A DNA stretch of 39,395 nt from an uncultured Bacteroidales bacterium (GCA_902768605.1 CACXLY010000023.1:1-39395), one strand, 5' to 3'. Numbered from the stretch's first letter, positions 6,058-14,790 are shown. Program-made: numbers and translations. The notes: generated from the letters alone by a model not told the origin.

Positions 6058-8457
6058 ATGAAACGTTTCTTATTGCTCCTTATGCCTCTCTTTTGGGGCA
6101 TCATGAACGTGTCTGCTCAGGAGGAAGAGCAGCAGGCCGACACCGCACGGGTGCACCTGAAGGGCAGGGTTGTGGACGAGAGCCAAGACCCCGTCTCTTT
6201 GTGTCAGGTACGCATCGAGGGTCAGCCGTTCGGCACCACCGCTTCAATCGACGGGCAATACAACCTCTCCTTCCGCACAGCCGACAGCGTCGTGGTCGTT
6301 TACAGCATGATAGGCTACGAGACCCGCAAGCGCGTCCTCAAGAAGCCGCAAGGCAACCTGACCCTCAACATCGTGATGAAGGAGAGCGGCAAGGAGATGC
6401 AGGAGGTGACCGTCGCTGAGACTCGCCGGCAGATGGGTTCGATGCAGGAGCTCAACAAGAAAGACCTGAAGCGAATGCCCTCGACGAGCGGCAACGCCGT
6501 CGAAGAGCTCGTGGCCACCCAGGCAGGCGTCAGCACCCACAACGAGCTGAGCAGCCAGTACAACGTCCGCGGCGGCTCGTTCGACGAGAACTGCGTCTAC
6601 ATCAACGGCGTGGAGGTTTACCGACCGATGCTAATCAGCAGCGGACAGCAGGAGGGACTTTCCGTCATCAATAGCGACATGGTGGAGAAGATTAACTTCT
6701 CCGCTGGCGGATTCGAGGCGAAGTACGGCGACAAGATGTCCAGCGTGCTCGACATCACCTACGCCCACCCTGAGCGCCTCGAAGCATCTGTGGCCGCCAG
6801 CCTGCTCGGCGCGAATGTCTACGTCGGCTACGGCAAGAAGAAGTTCTCCTTCAGCAACGGCCTCCGCTACAAGACCAACCAATACATGCTCGGCAGCCTC
6901 GAGACAAAGGGCGAGTACAAGCCCAACTTCCTCGACTATCAGGCTTACTTCCGATGGACGCCGACAAAGGACTGGGCCTTCGACGCCATCGTCTATATCA
7001 ACCGCAACAACTACAACTTCAAGCCCGCCGACCGCGAAACGAGGTTCGGAACAATGGAGGACGTCAAGAGCTTCAAGGTCTATTTCGACGGCAAAGAAGA
7101 GGACCAGTTCCAGACGCTCTTTGGAACCGTCCGCGCCGCCCGCATGCTTGGCAAGGGCGCCATCAGCCTCACCACCTCGCTCTTCAATAATCGAGAGAAG
7201 GAGACCTATGACATCCAGGGCCAGTACTGGCTCAACGAGACGAACGGCGACGAGCAGCTGGGCGTCGGCTCATACATGGAGCACGCCCGCAACTTCCTCT
7301 ACAGCTCCGTCCAAAGCATGAAGCTCGCCTACGACTTGCGGCTCGGCACCCATCAGATGCAAGCCGGACTGGGCTGGAAACACGAGAAGGTGCGCGAGAA
7401 CTCGAACGAATGGGAGTACCGCGACAGCAGCGGCTACTCCGTGCCCCACACGGGAAACGACCTCCAGGTCATTTACAACATGCGCGCCCAGAACTCCATT
7501 AACTCCAATCAACTCGAGCTATATGCCCAGGACACGTGGCGAAAGGAGAGCAGCATCGGCATCCTCAGCTTCAACTACGGCCTGCGACTCAGCTATTGGA
7601 GCTGGAACAAGGAGTGGCTCATCAGCCCGCGAGCCAGCATCGGCTTCGTGCCGGCGGCCAACGACAACTTCACATTCCGCCTTGCCCTTGGCCTCTACAA
7701 CCAGCGCCCATTCTATAAAGAGCTTCGCGACACCATCACGCTGGCGGGCAACACGACCGTTCAGCTCAACAAGAGCATCAAGTCGCAGCGCTCGTTCCAG
7801 GTCGTCGCCGGCATGGAGTACAAGTTCAAGATAGCCGACCGCCCCTTCAAGTTCACGACGGAGGCATACTATAAGGCGCAATGGAAACTCAATCCCTACA
7901 ACGTCGACAACCTGCAGATAGTCTATTACGGTAACAACTGCGCGACCGGCTACGTCGTAGGCACCGACTTCAAGCTCTACGGAGAATTCGTGCCCGGAAC
8001 AGACTCGTGGATCAGCTTCGGCCTGATGAAGGCATCGATGAACCTCAACGGCCAGAAGATACCGCAGCCCACCGACCAGCGCTACAACATTAACCTCTTC
8101 TTCACCGACTACTTCCCCGGTACGACGCGATGGAAGATGAACCTCAAGGCCACCTTTGCCGACGGCCTGCCCTTCGGCCCGCCACATACGGGGCTGGAGC
8201 GCAACGCCTTCCGGGCTCCCGCCTACAAGCGCTTCGACGTCGGCATGAACTACCGCCTCATCGACAACGAGGACCATCACCTGCGCCGCTGCAAGTACCT
8301 CCGCAACGTTTGGCTCGGCCTCGACTGCTTCAACATCTTCGGCCTCGACAACGTCAGCAGCTACTATTGGATTACGGACATCTCCAACCACCAATACGCC
8401 GTGCCCAACTACCTGACAGGCCGCATGATAAACGCCCGCGTGCTGGTGGAGATTTGA
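6058..8457 (+). CDS. TonB-dependent outer-membrane receptor with N-terminal carboxypeptidase-regulatory-like domain
   Basis: A signal peptide (1-20, ending NVSAQ) precedes a CarboxypepD_reg-like beta-sandwich (about 32-110: LKGRVVDESQDPVSLCQVRI...GTTASIDGQYNLSF), a plug domain (about 115-235: GVSTHNELSSQYNVRGGSFDENCVYINGVEVY) and a beta-barrel to residue 799. This is the SusC-like layout, but it is shorter than typical SusC and has no SusD partner beside it, so the ligand cannot be guessed. It is divergent from the nitroreductase operon; no good TAnnTTTG box is seen in the short leader. The end (NARVLVEI) is intact. Confidence 0.93.
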   Translation: MKRFLLLLMPLFWGIMNVSAQEEEQQADTARVHLKGRVVDESQDPVSLCQVRIEGQPFGTTASIDGQYNLSFRTADSVVVVYSMIGYETRKRVLKKPQGNLTLNIVMKESGKEMQEVTVAETRRQMGSMQELNKKDLKRMPSTSGNAVEELVATQAGVSTHNELSSQYNVRGGSFDENCVYINGVEVYRPMLISSGQQEGLSVINSDMVEKINFSAGGFEAKYGDKMSSVLDITYAHPERLEASVAASLLGANVYVGYGKKKFSFSNGLRYKTNQYMLGSLETKGEYKPNFLDYQAYFRWTPTKDWAFDAIVYINRNNYNFKPADRETRFGTMEDVKSFKVYFDGKEEDQFQTLFGTVRAARMLGKGAISLTTSLFNNREKETYDIQGQYWLNETNGDEQLGVGSYMEHARNFLYSSVQSMKLAYDLRLGTHQMQAGLGWKHEKVRENSNEWEYRDSSGYSVPHTGNDLQVIYNMRAQNSINSNQLELYAQDTWRKESSIGILSFNYGLRLSYWSWNKEWLISPRASIGFVPAANDNFTFRLALGLYNQRPFYKELRDTITLAGNTTVQLNKSIKSQRSFQVVAGMEYKFKIADRPFKFTTEAYYKAQWKLNPYNVDNLQIVYYGNNCATGYVVGTDFKLYGEFVPGTDSWISFGLMKASMNLNGQKIPQPTDQRYNINLFFTDYFPGTTRWKMNLKATFADGLPFGPPHTGLERNAFRAPAYKRFDVGMNYRLIDNEDHHLRRCKYLRNVWLGLDCFNIFGLDNVSSYYWITDISNHQYAVPNYLTGRMINARVLVEI

Positions 8458-8498
8458 TGTCGTGTCGCTGGACTCTTTCCATCACTTTTCGTCAATCG

Positions 8499-8659
8499 AC
8501 TTAACACGTTAAGTAGTTTGCAACTTCATGTACTTGCAATTGCAAGTTCATGTACATTCAATTGCTGATACGCGACAAAGCAAACAACTACGTGTGCCTA
8601 GTCGAGTCATTAGGCGTGCCAAGTCAAGTTATTTGACGTGCCAAACCAAGCAGGCAGAC
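8499..8659. repeat. Degenerate tandem 22-bp units downstream of the TonB receptor
   Basis: Two sets of 22-bp units occur. Bases 8521-8542 and 8543-8564 match at 19 of 22 positions and share the perfect 14-bp palindrome CTTGCAATTGCAAG (8533-8546). Bases 8594-8615, 8616-8637 and 8638-8659 each begin gtgcc. Bases 8499-8512 are a CTTAAC-ac-GTTAAG inverted repeat. A similar 22-bp arrangement recurs at 38567-38610. No coding potential is seen. Confidence 0.7.
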
Positions 8660-8769
8660 ACTTTTTCTTGCCGTTTCCTTTGTTTGAAATTATTGCTGTC
8701 CGGGGAAAATTTCTCTCTCTTCCTTTTAGGTTCTTTCCCATCGGTATTTCTGACGAATAGCAGCTTATA

Positions 8770-8890
8770 GGGGCTTGCCAAAAGTCTCGAAGAGACGAAA
8801 GACCACAGACGGGGGTGTACTCCGCTTGCGCCTGACCGAAGGGAAGAACCCCCGGTAATGTTGCAACGACAGAGAAAGCCCCGAGGGGGC
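8770..8890. other. GC-rich element with multi-stem folding potential (candidate structured RNA or repeat)
   Basis: In an AT-rich gap, about 120 GC-rich bases can close into a multibranch structure: GGGGCTT (8770-8776) pairs with AAGCCCC (8876-8882); inside are GTCTC-gaa-GAGAC (8784-8796) and GGGGGT/ACCCCC (8811-8816 with 8848-8853). GCCCC (8878-8882) could alternatively pair with GGGGC (8886-8890). The minus strand has a 97-codon open frame (8629-8922) of biased Ser/Arg composition which I take as non-coding. Orientation and function are unknown. Confidence 0.5.
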
Positions 8891-8966
8891 GACAGAGACA
8901 TAAGCGATTTGTTATTAAACAAGTTACATATTCTGTCGCCCCTTCTGAACTTTTTCCCGTTTTTAT

Positions 8967-8997
8967 TTTGTCATTTCATAAATTCCTTGTAAATTTG
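8967..8997 (+). promoter_or_regulatory. Full Bacteroidetes promoter of the broken higBA locus
   Basis: TTTG (8967-8970), 19 bases, then TAAATTTG (8990-8997): a consensus -33/-7 pair. Transcription should start near 9003, about 16 bases before the remnant higB start codon, and would run through higA into the secreted-protein genes. Confidence 0.75.
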
Positions 8998-9018
8998 CAC
9001 ACATATAAAAGAATTAAA

Positions 9019-9124
9019 ATGAGGATTATATATCCGGAAAGAATAAACGAGTTTGCAGAAAGCCATCCGATTCATTGGCACTCACAAAGAATATGATAAG
9101 ATAAAGGACATAAAAACTATTTAA
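9019..9124 (+). pseudogene. higB: higB toxin remnant (internal deletion plus frameshift)
   Basis: The first 17 codons (MRIIYPERINEFAESHP) match the start of HigB-type mRNA interferases (compare MRIVSHRKLKEFYEQDG at 27012). One base later, in another frame, bases 9071-9124 encode FIGTHKEYDKIKDIKTI-stop, the C-terminus of the same family (compare FIGTHSEYDKIDCSTI in the intact copy at 26713). About 65 central codons, including the core fold, are missing. The locus therefore makes at most a 25-residue peptide, while its promoter and antitoxin gene are intact. Confidence 0.85.
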
Positions 9125-9127
9125 GCT

Positions 9128-9505
9128 ATGATAATAAAAAGCGAAAAGGAATACAAAGGCTACGAGGCTCGCGCCGAGGCCTTGATGCAACACGGCACGG
9201 AGTTGGGCGACATGGAACTGCTTCCCGACGAGGAAAAGGCGGAGTTCATGCGACTTAGCGAAGCATTGGAAGAATACGGCGGCGCCCGTCATCCCTTGCC
9301 TGGCCAGATGAGCACATTACTCACCAACGCTATCCTCACACAAGTGAAGGAGAAAGGATTAAAGCAAAAAGACGCAGCCCGTATGATTGGCATCAGCTCC
9401 ACAATGTTCAGCGACCTGATTCATGGCCGCCGTTCGTTGAACTTCGATGTAGCACGCAGCATTCACAAAGTGCTTGGGATACCTGCAGATATAGTGCTGG
9501 CATAA
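9128..9505 (+). CDS. higA: Orphan HigA-type antitoxin, XRE-family DNA-binding protein
   Basis: 125 residues: an N-terminal helical arm (1-65) and a C-terminal XRE helix-turn-helix (about 70-125: ILTQVKEKGLKQKDAARMIG, SSTMFSDLIHGRRSLNFDVA, KVLGIPADIVL). HigA antitoxins neutralise HigB and repress their own promoter. Its toxin upstream (9019-9124) is destroyed, so the protein can act only as a solitary repressor or as an antitoxin against other HigB copies such as that at 26713. The gene starts 3 bp after the remnant stop and ends 43 bp before the next secreted-protein gene with no terminator or promoter between them, which suggests readthrough. Confidence 0.88.
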   Translation: MIIKSEKEYKGYEARAEALMQHGTELGDMELLPDEEKAEFMRLSEALEEYGGARHPLPGQMSTLLTNAILTQVKEKGLKQKDAARMIGISSTMFSDLIHGRRSLNFDVARSIHKVLGIPADIVLA

Positions 9506-9548
9506 TATTCACGAATCAAAAATAATTAACCTATAAAACAAATCAATC

Positions 9549-10517
9549 ATGACAAAGAAACTATTCATCGTGTGTGCGGCTTTAGTCTGGACAGTCGCAC
9601 TCGTGGCTCAGAACATTTCAGTGGTTGCTGCCAATGGTAGCACAAAGTTGTATCGCACGCTGCAAGCAGCCATCGAAGGCGCAGACCCCAACAGCACCAT
9701 CTATCTCCCCGGCGGCGGATTCCCCATTAGCGACGAGGTGAAGATAACCAAGAAGTTGACCATCATCGGCATCGGACACAAAATCAAGACAGAGAACCCC
9801 GACGGCTACACAACCATCAGTGGCAACCTGTTCTTCAACCAAGGCTCGGACGAAAGTGCATTGATGGGGTGCTACGTCACGGGAACTGTCTATGTCGGCA
9901 ACGACGGCACTGAAGTAGATGATGTGCTCATCAGATGCAACAACATCAACCACGTTGGGGTAGGCAGCGAAACCTTGGGAACTAACGTCAACCAAAACTA
10001 TCTCCGCGAAGGAATTAATTTCTATGGGACAAGTGGCTGGGTAACTAATAATGTTACGAAGTATGTATGCGACTTGGATGATGGATTTATCTCAAACAAT
10101 ATCATAACAGAATATTGTTGGCCCACTTATAAAGCAGCAATAAATTCATGTGACCGCACATCTATCACAAATAACATTATATTATGCGATGCCATCCATG
10201 TTGGCTCTGACTGCTTCGCCTCTGGAAACATGTGCGTAAGTGATTGGGGCGACGACTGCATCAATGTGGGAAGCGTGGATTGGAATAATGTCTTCATGAA
10301 ATACAATGGTGTATCTGCCACTTCCAATTTCAAATTCAAGGGAGATTATGTGCAGTACGAAGGTCAGGTCGGCATCTATCATGGCACGTTCAACGACGAC
10401 CAGCTGGCTCCCGTTCCTTACATCGTTGCCAAGAGCATTCCTGAGCAGACCGATGCTGCCGGCAAACTCAAAATCAAGATTCGCGTAAAGGCTGGTGACG
10501 TAGGTGGTGAAGAATAA
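9549..10517 (+). CDS. Secreted right-handed beta-helix-like protein
   Basis: A signal peptide (about 1-20, ALVAQ) precedes a Gly/Asn-rich repetitive body typical of pectate-lyase-like beta-helices: short strands such as KLTIIGIGHKI, NLFFNQGSDESALMGCYV, VDDVLIRCNNI and TSITNNIILCDAIHVG repeat about every 20-25 residues. An opening segment (LYRTLQAAIEGADPNSTIYLPGG) is the usual N-terminal cap of such folds. No catalytic motif of a known polysaccharide lyase is visible, so it may be an adhesin or binding protein. The C-terminus lacks a clear T9SS domain. It lies 12 bp before the next gene in the same operon. Confidence 0.75.
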   Translation: MTKKLFIVCAALVWTVALVAQNISVVAANGSTKLYRTLQAAIEGADPNSTIYLPGGGFPISDEVKITKKLTIIGIGHKIKTENPDGYTTISGNLFFNQGSDESALMGCYVTGTVYVGNDGTEVDDVLIRCNNINHVGVGSETLGTNVNQNYLREGINFYGTSGWVTNNVTKYVCDLDDGFISNNIITEYCWPTYKAAINSCDRTSITNNIILCDAIHVGSDCFASGNMCVSDWGDDCINVGSVDWNNVFMKYNGVSATSNFKFKGDYVQYEGQVGIYHGTFNDDQLAPVPYIVAKSIPEQTDAAGKLKIKIRVKAGDVGGEE

Positions 10518-10529
10518 AAACAAAGAGCT

Positions 10530-13490
10530 ATGAGTAGGAAAATATTTATAAACCTCATCGCCTGCCTGCTCTGCCTGCTTCCCACGCTAACCTATTCACA
10601 ATCGTTGACAACATACGAATACTGGTTCGACGACAGCTTCAGCAGTCGGCAATCGGGAAGCCTGAGCGGCACCAATACTGTGGTAAGGCTCAGCGTCGGA
10701 ACAGACCAGTTAGACAACGGCGTGCATAAGTTCAGCTTCCGTGCCAAGCAGTCAGACGGCAAGTACTCCGCCGTCACAAGTTCACTCTTCCTGAAGCGTT
10801 CGGCAGCACAGAGCAGCCAGATGGAATACTGGTTCGACGACAACTTCGACCAGCGCGACTTCCTCGACATCAGCAACACGGAAGAGGAGCAGACCTTTGA
10901 ACTCGACCTTCGCAACGGCACAAAATATCCGATGGGCTTCCACAAGCTCAACATGAGGATAACACTCGAAGGTGGTGGCGAGAGCGCCGTCTATTCAGCA
11001 CCCGTGCTGAAGCTCGCAGCAGGCAAAGCAACCCAATTGGAATATTGGGTTGACAGCGACTACGCAAATGTCCGCACCATAGGCGGCACACAGACAGAAG
11101 ACGGCACAGGCTACAAGTTCGTCACCGACCTCGACCTTGGCGACATTACTCCCGGCCATCATCGTCTCTATTGCCGCCCCGTCAGCAACAGCAAGATAAC
11201 CGCCGGCGCCGTCACCTCCATGCCCATCATCGTGAAGTCGAAGTATAATGTGGAGAACCCCGAGGAGCTGAAAGTAACAGAGTATGCATATTGGATTGAC
11301 GACGAGGAACCAGCAGTTGTCTCTGTGTCTAAGCCACAGAATATCATTAATCAGCCACTCACACTTGATACCCGTAAGCTCTCGGATGGTCAGCACACAC
11401 TTCACGTGCAATTCGGCAACTCGGCAGACATTTGGAATGCTCCCTATGACACTGTTTTCAATAAGGCACATGTGAATGATCCTCTGATTGCAGCTAATGC
11501 CACAGTGGAAAATGGTGTCGTGACCTTGAAATATACTGCTATTCCATTCGGCCAACGCTACATTGTGGTCCGTCAATATCCCAGCGGCACAAAGAGGAAG
11601 GTCGATGACTTGAAGAGCACCGAATACCCCGCTGCCTTGCAAGCCACCGACACACCCGCCCCCGGCACATACACATATTATATAGAAGGTATATATACCG
11701 ATGCCGACGGCGTGACGCAGAAAGTGCGTTCGGGCGATATGGCCGTGACGGTGGAGGACAATGCAAGCAACGTAGAGAAAGGGAGCTTTTATGGTATCGT
11801 TACGATAGATGGAGAGAGATTCCCCTATCATTATAAATTCTATACGATAACCATAAACGGACAGCCAATAAGGGAAACACCCTATGATTACAGACGAATA
11901 GGCACAAGCGAATTCGAGATTGAGTACGTGCCTTACGGGGCAGAGCTGACAATCGGAATAGAATATGAGAACTATGCTTTTAATAATGTCACAGTGATTG
12001 CCAACGAGAATACCTGCAATAAAACTTATCGTTTCAACAGCAATTCCGGGGATATTCCTGAAGAGCAGTTAGATAATGATGCCTATGACCTTAGCCTGAC
12101 AAACGGCATAGCACTTACTCCCGATGCATGGGAAATAGGTGTGCATAACAAATACAAGTACACTCCCTGGTCTGGCAACATAATCGTAAAAGCCATAAGC
12201 AAGAAGGTAATGGACTTGTACGACAAGGAAGCAGGGGAAGGCGTGTCGTTGTGGTACTATCTGCGCCACTCAAATGCCGGACTTGACGGTGGCCCGAACT
12301 ACAAGACCGTAGCGGACACCCATATCAGTCTTGACGGGAACGACTATAAGACTTTGACACTGGACATCATTGACATACCCAAAGGTTATGATGACGATGA
12401 CAGAGAATTTTATGTGTGCATCTTCTCCAAGAAAGACGGAACGGACGAGTTAAAGCCATTGGCAGGCGGCGAGCGGCAGACGCTGACCTTCAATCCCATT
12501 GACTATGCGCCAAGCGGCAGTATAGATGATTACTTAATAGATGAGTACAAACAGATTCTACGACATCTGAAAAAGATGAAGGATTGGGGCGACCCGTTTG
12601 CGTTTGAAATAAATGCTCTCGGAGGCAAACTTGACAAAATCATTGAAAACCTGGGAAATGGCACTATTGACATAGAAGGTGTCAAAAAGGATATCATCGT
12701 CAACAGTTCCCAAGGAGCAGGATTGCTGTTAAGCTGCTTCATCGGTGATGTGAACGACAACATCGTCGAGGACATAAGGCGAAATGGAGAAAGCATGTTA
12801 GGAAACTTCAGAATTTCCGAGGGCATCCGCGAAGTCTGCAACACATTGGAAAGCTTCTACAATCTTCACGAAGTGGACGATAATCACAAGTTCTTAGAGA
12901 CATTCAAACTGGTGATGCAGGTCAGTGACAAGCTAAAGAAAATGACCGGAATCAAGTATCCGGCCTTCGAGGTTTACAAATCCTACTTTGAGCTTGCCGA
13001 CGCTATGGTTGACGCCATTGAAAATTTCGAAGTCTCCGTTCAAGGCGGTGACGTATATGAGAAGCTTGTCAATGGAAAGGGAATCTACAAGATAAAGGTT
13101 CGCAAGTACACTTCCGATGGCAGCATACAATATTTCAGTCCGCAGGATGTCAATAAACAAATCAGAAGGATAACCTTCTCATTGACGACCGAGACAGATT
13201 ATAAATCGGAAAGCAAGTCTTACGATGTTAACACAAATGGTAACGAACTTGTAATCACGAATGTTAATTTCTCTCCAAAGACTACAGACATCTACATATC
13301 TCCGCAAGTATGGATGAACATCTATTGGACGACTAATCGTGTTACACAGATTCCCATGCTTGAGAAGCATTTTGCAAAACAAAAGGACTTTAATACTCAA
13401 AGTCCTACCATGACTGTAGAGCTACAATCTGAAACAAATATGATTCTTGAGCGTATGGCAAACAAGTTAACAATCATAAATCAGAAATAA
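10530..13490 (+). CDS. Large secreted protein with four YW(F/V/I)D repeats and a helical C-terminal region, function unknown
   Basis: A signal peptide (1-23, LTYSQ) is followed by four related modules opening with EYWFDD-like motifs, the Trp falling at residues 32, 101, 173 and 255; each has a G-x-H-x-L/F strand later (GVHKFSF, GFHKLNM, GHHRLYC, GQHTLHV). Next come an FN3-like domain (about 315-410), a beta-sandwich-like region (about 415-500), a domain containing LWYYLRHSNAGLDGGPNYKT, and a long mostly helical stretch (about 670-830: LIDEYKQILRHLKKMKDW...) before a final beta region. I recognise no enzyme motif and no T9SS tail. It lies 12 bp after the beta-helix gene and 2 bp before the LRR gene. 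Confidence 0.8.
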   Translation: MSRKIFINLIACLLCLLPTLTYSQSLTTYEYWFDDSFSSRQSGSLSGTNTVVRLSVGTDQLDNGVHKFSFRAKQSDGKYSAVTSSLFLKRSAAQSSQMEYWFDDNFDQRDFLDISNTEEEQTFELDLRNGTKYPMGFHKLNMRITLEGGGESAVYSAPVLKLAAGKATQLEYWVDSDYANVRTIGGTQTEDGTGYKFVTDLDLGDITPGHHRLYCRPVSNSKITAGAVTSMPIIVKSKYNVENPEELKVTEYAYWIDDEEPAVVSVSKPQNIINQPLTLDTRKLSDGQHTLHVQFGNSADIWNAPYDTVFNKAHVNDPLIAANATVENGVVTLKYTAIPFGQRYIVVRQYPSGTKRKVDDLKSTEYPAALQATDTPAPGTYTYYIEGIYTDADGVTQKVRSGDMAVTVEDNASNVEKGSFYGIVTIDGERFPYHYKFYTITINGQPIRETPYDYRRIGTSEFEIEYVPYGAELTIGIEYENYAFNNVTVIANENTCNKTYRFNSNSGDIPEEQLDNDAYDLSLTNGIALTPDAWEIGVHNKYKYTPWSGNIIVKAISKKVMDLYDKEAGEGVSLWYYLRHSNAGLDGGPNYKTVADTHISLDGNDYKTLTLDIIDIPKGYDDDDREFYVCIFSKKDGTDELKPLAGGERQTLTFNPIDYAPSGSIDDYLIDEYKQILRHLKKMKDWGDPFAFEINALGGKLDKIIENLGNGTIDIEGVKKDIIVNSSQGAGLLLSCFIGDVNDNIVEDIRRNGESMLGNFRISEGIREVCNTLESFYNLHEVDDNHKFLETFKLVMQVSDKLKKMTGIKYPAFEVYKSYFELADAMVDAIENFEVSVQGGDVYEKLVNGKGIYKIKVRKYTSDGSIQYFSPQDVNKQIRRITFSLTTETDYKSESKSYDVNTNGNELVITNVNFSPKTTDIYISPQVWMNIYWTTNRVTQIPMLEKHFAKQKDFNTQSPTMTVELQSETNMILERMANKLTIINQK

Positions 13491-13492
13491 CC

Positions 13493-14725
13493 ATGAAGGA
13501 TTACATAATGATTCTATCTATCTGCCTTCTGTCGTTGGCGACACTGAATGCACAGGGACAGGAAGTGCCATTCAAGTCTTCTGTTATGGAAGGGGCTGTA
13601 CGACAACACCTCAACATTAATGAAGGGGCAACCATCAGTTTCTCACAGTTGGACACAATTACCTTTCTCGACCTTTCCCGCCGAGGTGTGACCGACATCC
13701 AGGACCTCATGCTTATGCCCAATTTGCGAGTACTCAACTTAAGCGACAATGCAGTGAGTGACCTCCGCCCGCTTGCCGTGCTTGATTCATTGGAATATGT
13801 TAACTTAAGCGGCAACAACCTAATAAGCATCAACGACCTAATTAGTTCTACAGCTAGTAGCATGACTGTCAATGTGTCGTTCAACCGCATCAAGGATTTT
13901 TCCTTATTCTGTTCAGTTTCACCTTGCGAATTCACATTAAATGGTACCGGGCTTCAGCAGGACAAGGACGCTCCCTACTTCGATGTTTATCAGCTGTATG
14001 CTGATGTGAGCGATACGAGAGTGGCGAAGGCTTGCTATCGCGGCTACACGAATATGGAGGCTGATGTCACCCTGAAATGCGGAGAGCTGAATGCTCATGC
14101 AGTCATGGATGGCTACACGAACAGCGTCACTTTGCCTTATGAACTTGGTGAAACGACTCAGGTCATTCTCACCAATGGCGAGGTGGGCGACACGACCTAT
14201 GTTGTGCCGCCAAAGGTTTATGTAGTGAATGCGGGTGATGAAGTGACGATTAACACGGCTCTGCCGGAGAGCTACCAGATCGGGTATCTGCGTACTTTGC
14301 ATGGAACGGTAGAAGCCGAACCAAAGGGCGACGGCAGTCAAGGTGCGACGCTCCACTATACGGCGCCCTCACCCTTAGTTGCCGATACGCTCTACATGAG
14401 CTACTATGAGGGAAACCGAATCAAGGGCTTTGCGCAGATGTACTTCATGTCGCAGGACTTCTACGATGGAGTCAAGTCGCTCCGACAGGACAACCCGATG
14501 AAGATGTCGCTACATGATGGCGTGCTCAGCATATCGGGAATGTCGGCACAGGAGAAGGGCATAACTGCCGTGAAGGTTTTTGATGCGATGGGACGAACGC
14601 TTGCCATGCAAACGGCGAAAAATCAGCAAAGTATTGAAATACCATTGCCATCGAGTCAAACGCTTGTCATCGTCGAGGTGACATACGCTGGGCAACGTAT
14701 CGTGACAAAAGTCGCGGCAAGATAG
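13493..14725 (+). CDS. Secreted leucine-rich-repeat protein with T9SS type A C-terminal sorting domain
   Basis: A signal peptide (1-20, ATLNAQ) precedes about three LRRs of the internalin-like 22-residue kind (about 50-120: TFLDLSRRGVTDIQDL, LRVLNLSDNAVSDLRPL, LEYVNLSGNNLISINDL). A middle region of beta structure follows (about 150-320). The last 75 residues look like a type A T9SS cargo domain: VKVFDAMGRTLAMQT..., then a hydrophobic strand and IVTKVAAR. Such tails direct export across the outer membrane by the T9SS, with later cleavage and surface attachment. It is the last gene of the unit that begins with higA; a terminator follows 16 bp after the stop. Confidence 0.85.
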   Translation: MKDYIMILSICLLSLATLNAQGQEVPFKSSVMEGAVRQHLNINEGATISFSQLDTITFLDLSRRGVTDIQDLMLMPNLRVLNLSDNAVSDLRPLAVLDSLEYVNLSGNNLISINDLISSTASSMTVNVSFNRIKDFSLFCSVSPCEFTLNGTGLQQDKDAPYFDVYQLYADVSDTRVAKACYRGYTNMEADVTLKCGELNAHAVMDGYTNSVTLPYELGETTQVILTNGEVGDTTYVVPPKVYVVNAGDEVTINTALPESYQIGYLRTLHGTVEAEPKGDGSQGATLHYTAPSPLVADTLYMSYYEGNRIKGFAQMYFMSQDFYDGVKSLRQDNPMKMSLHDGVLSISGMSAQEKGITAVKVFDAMGRTLAMQTAKNQQSIEIPLPSSQTLVIVEVTYAGQRIVTKVAAR

Positions 14726-14741
14726 TCAATACAGAAACGAG

Positions 14742-14780
14742 AAAAGGAGGATGAGCAGTCAAGCACTCATCCTCCTTTTT
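14742..14780 (+). terminator. Strong intrinsic terminator after the secreted-protein operon
   Basis: A 14-bp stem, AAAAGGAGGATGAG (14742-14755) pairing with CTCATCCTCCTTTT (14766-14779), has a 10-base loop and runs into T residues. The A-run on the other side makes it usable from the converging yhhN gene too. Confidence 0.9.
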
Positions 14781-14790
14781 CTTTATCTTG

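Noticed and set aside
7519..8394. A 291-codon open frame antisense to the TonB receptor
   Set aside because: Val/Glu/Ala-rich low-complexity translation without motifs, opposite an intact beta-barrel gene.
6058..8457. SusC/SusD polysaccharide-utilisation locus
   Set aside because: No SusD-like lipoprotein or glycan-degrading enzyme is adjacent; the GH5 gene is 14 kb away and separately transcribed.
8594..8659. CRISPR array
   Set aside because: The 22-bp units are directly adjacent without spacers and differ from each other; no cas genes are in the window.
8629..8922. A 97-codon minus-strand frame over the GC-rich structured element
   Set aside because: Ser/Arg/Gly-rich sequence without a domain; better explained by the palindromic base content of the element.
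10518..10529. Promoter between the beta-helix gene and the YW-repeat gene
   Set aside because: The gap is 12 bp with no TAnnTTTG box; co-transcription is simpler.
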